From positions 1-25,125 of the IMG/VR virus record IMGVR_UViG_3300025617_000108: 25,125 bases of DNA; one strand, given 5' to 3'. Below, one piece after another: positions 15,371 through 19,562 of the stretch. The notes below the pieces were generated by a model. The model made no database searches and was not told where the DNA came from. It saw nothing but the letters and a program-made list of their open reading frames with translations. Origin of the DNA: a virus. Both the position numbers and the translations under genes were made by a program. Every line of letters starts with the position of its first letter. Position 1 is the stretch's first letter.

Positions 15371-15399
15371 AGGGTAACACTAAAGTTCCTCAATGTCAA
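15371..15399 (-). promoter_or_regulatory. Candidate sigma70 promoter and leader before the primase-helicase cluster
   Basis: On the minus strand TTGACA (15399-15394), 17 bases ending TGT, then TACCCT (15376-15371). The -35 is perfect, the extended -10 is present and the -10 keeps T1, A2 and T6. It lies at the end of the zinc-ribbon gene. The leader (15370-15272) is AT-rich with CTATA...TATAG and CATAGCTATG palindromes and a doubled ACTAAAGAG word. It also holds a 20-codon frame (15340-15278, starting MTIVYVVIEDKT) too short to call as a gene. Confidence 0.5.
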
Positions 15400-15562
15400 C
15401 ATCATCCTGCAAATGCAGAAGACTATAGTTTTCAATCACTTGGACATCATCCCTAACATGAGTATAACAAGTGTTGCAGAGGTCTACAAACTCTCCAGTA
15501 TCCTTACTCTTTCTGACTGACTCAAACTCAGACAGTAATTTGTTGCATGCTTTACACCTCAT
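15380..15562 (-). CDS. Small zinc-ribbon protein
   Basis: A 60-residue protein with two CxxC knuckles, C3/C6 (CKAC) and C29/C32 (CNTC), the layout of a small zinc ribbon. The C-terminus is acidic (DDVDIEEL). Function unknown; such phage proteins may bind nucleic acid or host proteins. The ATG overlaps the stop of the previous gene (GGATGAG), and GAGG lies upstream inside that gene's end. It closes the run of small early genes before the leader at 15379. Confidence 0.75.
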   Translation of the reverse strand: MRCKACNKLLSEFESVRKSKDTGEFVDLCNTCYTHVRDDVQVIENYSLLHLQDDVDIEEL

Positions 15563-15690
15563 CCTAGTACTTCCTCTATGGTTGTTAGGATACTAAACTC
15601 ACGCCGACAGTACCGCTTAAACTCTACCGCCTCATGCAGTTTAGTGAATCCCTCGATTGGTTTACCATTATACATTACAATGTAGTTCAT
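15559..15690 (-). CDS. Small protein, 43 residues (unknown)
   Basis: A 43-residue frame beginning MNYIVMYNGKPIEGF with a basic middle (FKRYCRREF) and acidic end. No family recognised. It begins two bases after the stop of the preceding gene and ends in ATGA overlap with the zinc-ribbon gene, filling the gap exactly, which is the main support. The ribosome binding site is poor (AGTTGTAGCA), so coupling to the upstream gene is likely. Confidence 0.55.
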   Translation of the reverse strand: MNYIVMYNGKPIEGFTKLHEAVEFKRYCRREFSILTTIEEVLG

Positions 15691-15692
15691 TG

Positions 15693-15878
15693 CTACAACT
15701 CCTTCAAGTAATTTATGTATGCCTGTTCTAATTCCTGACTGAAGAGTGTGTAGTACACTTCCTGTACACAGAGACTATCCAATTCCTTTAGTCGATGAAT
15801 CTCATTCGAGATTTCTTCAATCCCCCACTTGATGGACTCATCGTACTGGTCATCGCATCCTGTTTCTTTGTCAGTCAT
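15693..15878 (-). CDS. Small acidic protein (unknown)
   Basis: A 61-residue acidic, helical protein (MTDKETGCDDQYDE start; later EISNEIHRLKELD). A TTG two codons earlier (15884) also opens the frame, but the ATG at 15878 has AGGAG six bases upstream and is preferred. It overlaps the preceding gene by eight bases. No family recognised. Confidence 0.6.
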   Translation of the reverse strand: MTDKETGCDDQYDESIKWGIEEISNEIHRLKELDSLCVQEVYYTLFSQELEQAYINYLKEL

Positions 15879-16041
15879 ACTCAACTCCTGTTACCTTTAG
15901 TTCTTCAGCATTGAATGACAACAACATCTCATGTTCATCCAACTCTAACTCTTTGTATACTGCTTGGTATAGCCAGTCAACATTATTACACACTGTCTGG
16001 TCATTAACAAGCAGTGTCATTGTTACATAAAACTTTTTCAT
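15871..16041 (-). CDS. Small protein, 56 residues (unknown)
   Basis: A 56-residue frame starting MKKFYVTMTLLVNDQTVC and ending TGVEYD. The start resembles two beta strands, followed by a helix (VDWLYQAVYKELEL). The ATG overlaps the previous stop (ATGA) and its own end overlaps the next start by eight bases. No family recognised; the gapless packing supports it as coding. Confidence 0.6.
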   Translation of the reverse strand: MKKFYVTMTLLVNDQTVCNNVDWLYQAVYKELELDEHEMLLSFNAEELKVTGVEYD

Positions 16042-16241
16042 AACTCATTCTTCCTGTACTCTACTAGTTTCTGTGTGGTGTACCTGAGTGACACCATTAT
16101 CTGATCGAGTGTCTCTGACTCTACGTCTCCAGTGTCATGTAGTTTACCCATTGCATCATTGAGTAAGTCTAGTATCTGACCAGTCTGTTTGTCAATCAAA
16201 CGATTCACCCGCACTCTATTCTCATTACTGATTGTCATCAT
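16038..16241 (-). CDS. Small helical protein (unknown)
   Basis: A 67-residue all-helical protein (VNRLIDKQTGQILDLLNDAM and following helices), no family recognised. Two tandem ATGs (16241 and 16238) are possible starts; the first overlaps the previous stop in ATATGATG. It lies in a chain of overlapping small genes, which suggests coupled translation. Confidence 0.6.
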   Translation of the reverse strand: MMTISNENRVRVNRLIDKQTGQILDLLNDAMGKLHDTGDVESETLDQIMVSLRYTTQKLVEYRKNEL

Positions 16242-16453
16242 ATCCGTACCTCTTTCGCCTTGTCTAAATACTCTACTACCTTTTCGACAGAGTTCTTGAT
16301 TGTCTCAAACTCATACATAATTTCATACAGTTCTTTGGTATACGTTTCAATGTCATTCAATTCTGCTCTCTGATCCTTCAAGTCTATGATCCAATCATCC
16401 AACTGGGCAAGCCTGAATTCAAAGTCTTTCAAATTGTTTTCAAAGTGTGTCAT
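16238..16453 (-). CDS. Small coiled-coil protein (unknown)
   Basis: A 71-residue protein with strong heptad character along most of its length (LKDFEFRLAQLDDWIIDLKD, then YEFETIKNSVEKVVEYLDKA), probably a coiled coil or helical hairpin. AAAGAGGA lies upstream, the same ribosome binding word used by the genes at 17.3-18.1 kb. It overlaps the end of the small membrane protein gene by 14 bases. Function unknown. Confidence 0.65.
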   Translation of the reverse strand: MTHFENNLKDFEFRLAQLDDWIIDLKDQRAELNDIETYTKELYEIMYEFETIKNSVEKVVEYLDKAKEVRI

Positions 16454-16604
16454 TGTTTCTGTTCCTCTTTGTTAGTCTGTTCTGTAGGTCATAGTATTCT
16501 GGTTCATTGAGTCTGAATCCTAGTAACTTAGCCGCCATCGCACCAAGTAATACCGACACAATAAAACCTATTCCAATTATAATTGCAAATGTTAAGAATT
16601 CCAT
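16440..16604 (-). CDS. Small single-pass membrane protein
   Basis: A 54-residue frame. Residues about 4-24 are a continuous hydrophobic helix (LTFAIIIGIGFIVSVLLGAM) followed by a basic, polar tail (QNRLTKRNRNNDTL), so an N-out/C-in single-pass inner membrane protein is likely. The ATG lies inside the end of the preceding 34-codon frame and the stop lies inside the next gene. Such early microproteins often act on host membrane functions; a holin-like role is possible because no other holin was found, but early position argues against it. Confidence 0.6.
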   Translation of the reverse strand: MEFLTFAIIIGIGFIVSVLLGAMAAKLLGFRLNEPEYYDLQNRLTKRNRNNDTL

Positions 16605-16696
16605 ACCGCTAACCATTCCTTTAAATCATAAACAGGATTGTACTGTACTACCGCCGATCCTTCTTGTTCAATTGATACCCATGCAATAATTGTCAT
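16592..16696 (-). CDS. Microprotein, 34 residues (tentative)
   Basis: A 34-codon frame (MTIIAWVSIEQEGSAVVQYN, then PVYDLKEWLAVWNS). It begins ten bases after the stop of the 199-residue gene with GAGGA upstream of its ATG and overlaps the start of the membrane protein gene by 13 bases. Two Trp near the C-terminus give it an aromatic helix. Short length makes this uncertain; it could be a leader peptide coupling translation to the membrane protein. Confidence 0.4.
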   Translation of the reverse strand: MTIIAWVSIEQEGSAVVQYNPVYDLKEWLAVWNS

Positions 16697-16706
16697 TGTC
16701 TGTTCC

Positions 16707-17306
16707 TCATTTAATCCCATGAATTCTGCGCCATACCACCCAGGTTATCGCTTGCATCTCATAGGCTTTTAGTTGTTTACCATTGACACTCACAAGCACA
16801 CCCGCATGTTTGTACGCAGTCTGTATTGTTGCATACTCTTTCTTTCCGATAGAAATACTACCGGTCAATCCTACTCTTTTCGCATGATAGATGTTGTATG
16901 CATGGCCATCGACAGTACAGGTATTCTCACCCATTATATTCTCGAAGAAGCACACAATCTTTTGACCATTGAGTGTCTGTTTTGTTTCCTCATAGTCTGG
17001 CATCTCACCAATAATACGCCATGCTTTTTCTTTCATCTTTCCGTATGTCGATACCTTGAATGACTCTATGCTGTCACCATTGACAAACGCAGTACATAAA
17101 CTCCTCGCATTGTCAATGTTCCTGTCCCACTTGTTATTGGGTGATAGTGCCGCTGTTACACCCACCACAATATGTATCGGTAAATCTAGGTCTTCTGCTA
17201 TCTTTAAACATTCACAGTATGCAGTGCTGTACCATGTTACGCCATGCTCAATCTCTTCTGGTGTTGCCAGATTGTAGATACTCAATATATTGTCAATGCT
17301 CATCAT
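16707..17306 (-). CDS. Possible HhH-GPD-like protein (unknown function)
   Basis: A 199-residue protein. The pattern VTAALSPNNKWDRNIDNA, then GQKIVCFFENIMG and CTVDGHAYNIYHAKRVGL recalls DNA-glycosylase-like helix-hairpin-helix proteins, where a VD-x-H segment carries the catalytic Asp. The resemblance is only a motif-level impression, and the typical GVGPKTA hairpin is not evident. A longer frame reaches 17366, but the tandem ATGs at 17306/17303 follow AAAGAGGA with good spacing. It is preceded by a 7-bp hairpin and a TATAAT. If real, a base-excision or modified-base role early in infection would fit. Confidence 0.75.
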   Translation of the reverse strand: MMSIDNILSIYNLATPEEIEHGVTWYSTAYCECLKIAEDLDLPIHIVVGVTAALSPNNKWDRNIDNARSLCTAFVNGDSIESFKVSTYGKMKEKAWRIIGEMPDYEETKQTLNGQKIVCFFENIMGENTCTVDGHAYNIYHAKRVGLTGSISIGKKEYATIQTAYKHAGVLVSVNGKQLKAYEMQAITWVVWRRIHGIK

Positions 17307-17325
17307 AGTTTCCTCTTTAGTGATA

Positions 17326-17358
17326 GTGCAGTTATGAATACTGCACCATCTCATTATA
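17326..17358 (-). promoter_or_regulatory. TATAAT plus leader hairpin before the 199-residue gene
   Basis: Minus strand: TATAAT (17358-17353), six bases, then GTGCAGT-ATTCATA-ACTGCAC (17346-17326), a perfect 7-bp stem with a 7-base loop, then CTAAAGAGGA before the ATG. The hairpin spans the stop codon of the upstream 84-residue gene. No -35 is evident, so the promoter part is weaker than the hairpin. Confidence 0.5.
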
Positions 17359-17586
17359 GTTTTCAAGTACTAAATCATAAAGTGTATCGGTTTTCCATTC
17401 TGCATCATCCGGTGTTTTATTCGGTAATGCTAGCAGAATATTGGTGCATGCTTCCTGTAAAGTTTGTTTCATGTAGACCGCTTTTTCAACTTCATTCATC
17501 ATTAGATTGTACATTGGTTCATCATTGTTCAACCATAGCGCAGTGTTCCAATGATCGTATGACTCATAACCATTATATGTTTGCAT
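17332..17586 (-). CDS. Small conserved-looking phage protein (unknown)
   Basis: An 84-residue protein starting MQTYNGYESYDHWNTALWLN. This Tyr/Trp-rich opening followed by NNDEP and helices (YNLMMNEVEKAVYMKQTLQE) looks like a short family seen in many phages, but I cannot name it with confidence. A longer frame goes to 17640; ATG 17586 is chosen because AAAGAGGA precedes it and the leader hairpin lies just upstream. Its stop is embedded in the hairpin of the next leader. Confidence 0.7.
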   Translation of the reverse strand: MQTYNGYESYDHWNTALWLNNDEPMYNLMMNEVEKAVYMKQTLQEACTNILLALPNKTPDDAEWKTDTLYDLVLENYNEMVQYS

Positions 17587-17606
17587 TGTTCTATCCTCTT
17601 TCAAAG

Positions 17607-17655
17607 TAGGCAGTTTAGTGTGTTGCCTAGCACCATGCAATTATACTTTAGTCTA
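17607..17655 (-). promoter_or_regulatory. Repeated promoter-leader module, copy 1
   Basis: Minus strand: TAGACTAAAGTATAAT (17655-17640), ten bases, then hairpin TAGGCA-(11)-TGCCTA (17629-17607), then AAAGAGGA and the ATG of the 84-residue gene. Its 5' TAG is the stop codon of the preceding gene. It shares the -10 block and the loop/stem (CTAAACTGCCTAC) with the copy at 17888-17936. If transcription starts about seven bases after TATAAT, the hairpin would sit at the very 5' end of the mRNA. Confidence 0.6.
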
Positions 17656-17859
17656 GCCTGCAAAGTTTGCAGTGTGTCGTGCTCGCATATCCAATGCAAT
17701 ACTAATTTTTCCTAGATGTAGTTGCGTAAATGTATTCTGTTTCTCAATACCGAACCCACGTGATTTCTTTTTACGTAGTGCGATAAAGCCTTTGAGTTTC
17801 TTACCAATTGCGAAACGCTTACGTCCATTCACAGTCTCTGTTACTTTGATTCCAAACAT
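17653..17859 (-). CDS. Small basic protein (unknown)
   Basis: A 68-residue, strongly basic protein (MFGIKVTETVNGRKRFAIGK, then LRKKKSRGFG), plausible as a nucleic-acid or ribosome-binding early protein; no family recognised. The ATG at 17859 follows AAAGAGGA; a longer frame to 17883 lacks a ribosome binding site. It is headed by leader copy 2 and its TAG stop is part of leader copy 1, so gene plus leader form a discrete unit. Confidence 0.65.
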   Translation of the reverse strand: MFGIKVTETVNGRKRFAIGKKLKGFIALRKKKSRGFGIEKQNTFTQLHLGKISIALDMRARHTANFAG

Positions 17860-17887
17860 TGTAGTTTCCTCTTTAAGTTTCAATGTG

Positions 17888-17936
17888 TAGGCAGTTTAGC
17901 GTCTTACCTAGGACAATTCTATTATACTTTAGTCTT
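17888..17936 (-). promoter_or_regulatory. Repeated promoter-leader module, copy 2
   Basis: Minus strand: AAGACTAAAGTATAAT (17936-17921), ten bases, hairpin TAGGTA-(11)-TGCCTA (17910-17888), then TTAAAGAGGA and the ATG of the 68-residue gene. Compared with copy 1 the stem has T for C, giving U-G instead of C-G in leftward RNA; on the opposite strand it would be a C-A mismatch. This favours a hairpin acting in the leftward transcript. No good -35 is visible. Confidence 0.6.
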
Positions 17937-18135
17937 ATAGGAAGTTATCCTGCTGTTTCATTTGTTCACTCACAAACTCTACGATTTCAATCCGGTCCTT
18001 TAGTGGGCATCCTTTATCCTTCAAGATGTCTTTGACCATGCTCAAGAATCCGTATGCGTCAACCTTCACAGTACCTTCAGTGTGCTCATTAAAGTTTGTC
18101 ACTATCTTTGTTGCTCTGTCTAAGTTTGTTCTCAT
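17935..18135 (-). CDS. First gene of the leftward operon (unknown)
   Basis: A 66-residue helical protein (MRTNLDRATKIVTNFNEHTE start; later MVKDILKDKGCPLKDRIEIV). No family recognised. ATG 18135 is chosen over the frame start at 18195 because AAAGAGGA lies directly upstream and the longer version would read through an 8-bp hairpin. It is the most promoter-proximal leftward gene, so presumably among the first made after infection. Its TAA stop abuts the GACTAAAG-TATAAT block of the next leader. Confidence 0.65.
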   Translation of the reverse strand: MRTNLDRATKIVTNFNEHTEGTVKVDAYGFLSMVKDILKDKGCPLKDRIEIVEFVSEQMKQQDNFL

Positions 18136-18157
18136 TTGTTTATCCTCTTTAGTAGTT

Positions 18158-18188
18158 GATGGTTGTATTGAAACATAGTCCAACCATC
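18158..18188 (-). promoter_or_regulatory. Leader hairpin before the first leftward gene
   Basis: Minus strand GATGGTTG (18188-18181), 15-base loop, CAACCATC (18165-18158): a perfect 8-bp stem ending about 15 bases before the CTAAAGAGGA ribosome binding site of the 66-residue gene. Stem sequence is unrelated to the other three leader hairpins, but the position relative to the ribosome binding site is the same. Confidence 0.6.
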
Positions 18189-18380
18189 GAGTCAAAGATT
18201 AATTTGTTATAAGCATATTCGATTTAGTTATAACGTCTGTTATATATAAGTATGATTGTCAAGTATCATAGTTTGTATCATGTGTCAATGGCTTTGTAGT
18301 CTAAGATGATTGGTGCAATGCAATAGGGCTATAGGGTGCTACATAGACTCTCACACTTTGTCAATTAGACCATAGTCTAT

Positions 18381-18396
18381 ATTATACTTTAGTCTA
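18381..18396 (-). promoter_or_regulatory. GACTAAAGTATAAT block, copy 3
   Basis: Minus strand TAGACTAAAGTATAAT, identical over 16 bases to the block at 17640-17655. It is the copy farthest upstream and would start a leader of about 240 bases before the first leftward gene. A TAGAC-TATG-GTCTA hairpin begins one base after the TATAAT. At 17-base spacing the -35 position reads TGTCAA, a poor match, so promoter activity is uncertain. Confidence 0.45.
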
Positions 18397-18403
18397 ATAA
18401 GCC

Positions 18404-18432
18404 TTGACAGTCTGTTTAGATTGTGATAGACT
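18404..18432 (+). promoter_or_regulatory. Candidate rightward promoter upstream of the structured leader
   Basis: TTGACA (18404-18409), 17 bases ending TGA, TAGACT (18427-18432). Perfect -35, ideal spacing, extended -10 TGN, and a -10 retaining TA...T. The expected start near 18439 coincides with the first base of the GCGGCA stem. It is about 250 bases upstream of terS, so it could make a long leader or a short non-coding RNA. Confidence 0.55.
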
Positions 18433-18438
18433 ATAGAG

Positions 18439-18498
18439 GCGGCATAGAAATAGGGCCGGGGAGGGCTGTATAGTTTTGCAGTTCATTACAGTTGCCGC
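18439..18498 (+). ncRNA. Candidate structured leader RNA
   Basis: Outer stem GCGGCA (18439-18444) with TGCCGC (18493-18498); inner stem CTGTA (18466-18470) with TACAG (18487-18491), and a G-rich internal stretch (GGGCCGGGGAGGG, about 18453-18465) that stands out in an AT-rich region. It begins where the 18404 promoter would start transcription. No known riboswitch or RNA family recognised; presence of a real RNA is inferred. Confidence 0.3.
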
Positions 18499-18543
18499 AT
18501 AGACTTGCAAGAGAGCAAAAATAACTAAAAAGAATATTAATAC

Positions 18544-18564
18544 TAATGAGAATGATTCGCATTA
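18544..18564. promoter_or_regulatory. 21-bp near-palindrome resembling a Fur box
   Basis: TAATGAGAAT-G-ATTCGCATTA is a palindrome with one mismatched pair. It matches the classical 19-bp Fur consensus (GATAATGATAATCATTATC) at 13 of 19 positions when aligned by eye. It lies 67 bases upstream of the -35 of the terS promoter. It could bind Fur, another dimeric regulator, or be chance. Confidence 0.4.
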
Positions 18565-18630
18565 ACGTCTTGATTACTATGTAGAATCTGCGCTGACTAA
18601 ACAATATACTTGTTTGTTAGTAAAAAGAGC

Positions 18631-18659
18631 TTGACAACTTAATTATTTTATGTTATCAT
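18631..18659 (+). promoter_or_regulatory. Sigma70 promoter for the packaging operon
   Basis: TTGACA (18631-18636), 17 bases ending TGT (extended -10), TATCAT (18654-18659). Perfect -35, optimum spacing and 5/6 -10. Transcription should start about 18666, leaving a leader of some 17 bases with TTTGGAGA before the terS ATG. Confidence 0.85.
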
Positions 18660-18682
18660 AGGGTCACATTTGGAGAATCTTT

Positions 18683-19126
18683 ATGACCCAAGATACAACT
18701 ATAGATACAAGTATTCATATCCCTGACACAGAACCTGCAGAACCTTTACAGCCTATAAAAAGAAAACGAGGAAGACCTAAAAAATCTGAGATCGAGGCTA
18801 GAAAAAAAGGAAACAGGGGCGTTAGAGGTAGACCACCCGGCGATGCCGCTAGGATTAATGAGTTTAAAGCTAGATTGTTGGCAACTGCCGGTGATCGAGT
18901 GATAGATAAGCTGATACACATTGCGTTAGACGATGAACACCCCGGTCAAATGGCGGCATTAAAGATGTGTATGGACAGAGTTCTGCCAATGTCTTACTTT
19001 GATAAGGATAAAGCAAACAATGGTAGGTCTCAAGTAAGTATTACTATCACAGGTGTGAACGGTGATACCACAATTGTAGGCGAAAATGATCCTATTGACG
19101 GAGAAATCATAGAGCATGAAGAATGA
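18683..19126 (+). CDS. terS: Terminase small subunit, AT-hook type
   Basis: A 147-residue protein immediately before lysozyme and the large terminase. It has two AT-hook-like motifs, KRKRGRPKK (about residues 27-35) and VRGRPPG (about 47-53), giving minor-groove DNA binding, then a helical core (EFKARLLATAGDRVIDKLIH) and an acidic C-terminus. Small terminase subunits recognise genome ends and regulate TerL. Assignment rests on position, size and DNA-binding motifs; sequences of this class are very divergent. The ATG has GGAG seven bases upstream and a strong promoter just before it. Confidence 0.8.
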   Translation: MTQDTTIDTSIHIPDTEPAEPLQPIKRKRGRPKKSEIEARKKGNRGVRGRPPGDAARINEFKARLLATAGDRVIDKLIHIALDDEHPGQMAALKMCMDRVLPMSYFDKDKANNGRSQVSITITGVNGDTTIVGENDPIDGEIIEHEE

Positions 19127-19562
19127 ACTACTAGAACAAATTAAAGAAGACCTGATTAGACATGAAGGGTACGTTGCAGAAATCTATTTAGACTCTGAAA
19201 ACCTACCAACCTTTGGTATCGGTCACCTTGTTACTGAAAACGACATGGAATATACATGGCCTGTTGGAACTCCAGTTACCGATGAGCGTATTCTACAAGT
19301 ATTTCATACAGACTGTAATGAGGCGGTAAACGATGCTGAATGTATTATTGATAATTTGTTTGACCACCCTGATCACGTTGTCCGTGTACTGGTTAATATG
19401 GCGTTTAATCTTGGGCGAACAAGACTTTCAAAGTTTAAGAACATGGTTGCGGCAGTTAATGCGAATGATTATCAATTGGCGTCAGAAGAAATGATTGATT
19501 CCAAATGGTATCGTCAGGTTAAACGCCGTGGTGAAGAGCTTGTAGAGATTATGCGTGGCTGA
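19116..19562 (+). CDS. Lysozyme, T4-type (GH24) endolysin
   Basis: A 148-residue muramidase hydrolysing the peptidoglycan glycan strand to release progeny. The catalytic triad has T4 lysozyme spacing exactly: E17 in RHEGYV, D26 in IYLDSE and T32 in PTFGIGH (T4 E11, D20, T26). The C-terminal half has RVLVNMAFNLGRTRLSKF, usual for the family. No signal peptide or SAR-type N-terminal helix is visible, so release would need a holin, not identified here. It overlaps terS by 11 bases and terL by eight bases, wedged between the two terminase subunits. Confidence 0.95.
   Translation: MKNELLEQIKEDLIRHEGYVAEIYLDSENLPTFGIGHLVTENDMEYTWPVGTPVTDERILQVFHTDCNEAVNDAECIIDNLFDHPDHVVRVLVNMAFNLGRTRLSKFKNMVAAVNANDYQLASEEMIDSKWYRQVKRRGEELVEIMRG

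Larger units (their letters stand above)
18298..18505. repeat. Cluster of AGTCTA/TAGACT words
   Basis: The 6-mer AGTCTA or its complement TAGACT occurs at 18298-18303, 18344-18349, 18374-18379, 18391-18396, 18427-18432 and 18500-18505, plus a near match TAGACC at 18366-18371. Chance would give about 0.1 in this length on both strands. The pair at 18366-18379 forms TAGAC-CATA-GTCTA, a perfect 5-bp inverted repeat. Members overlap the -10 of the 18404 promoter and the leftward GACTAAAGTATAAT block, so they may be operator half-sites. Confidence 0.5.
18136..18682. other. Divergent control region without genes
   Basis: About 547 bases between the leftward early genes and the rightward packaging genes. 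Longest frames here are trivial. It holds a leader hairpin (18158-18188), a third copy of the GACTAAAGTATAAT block (18381-18396), three leftward TTGACA words (18262-18257, 18288-18283, 18364-18359) without convincing -10 partners, a cluster of AGTCTA/TAGACT words, two rightward promoters (18404-18432, 18631-18659), a structured leader (18439-18498) and a 21-bp palindrome (18544-18564). The main leftward promoter could not be fixed with confidence. Confidence 0.85.

Noticed and set aside
17607-18188. CRISPR-like array from the repeated leaders
   Set aside because: Only two full copies with coding genes between them, not regular short spacers.
18257-18288. Strong leftward promoters from the TTGACA words at 18283-18288 and 18257-18262
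   Set aside because: At 16-18 base spacing the -10 positions read TACTTG and CAGACG, lacking the key final T, so they were not annotated as promoters.
18439-18498. tRNA gene in the G-rich intergenic stretch
   Set aside because: No cloverleaf, no TPsiC GTTCRA arm and no acceptor stem pairing of seven base pairs.
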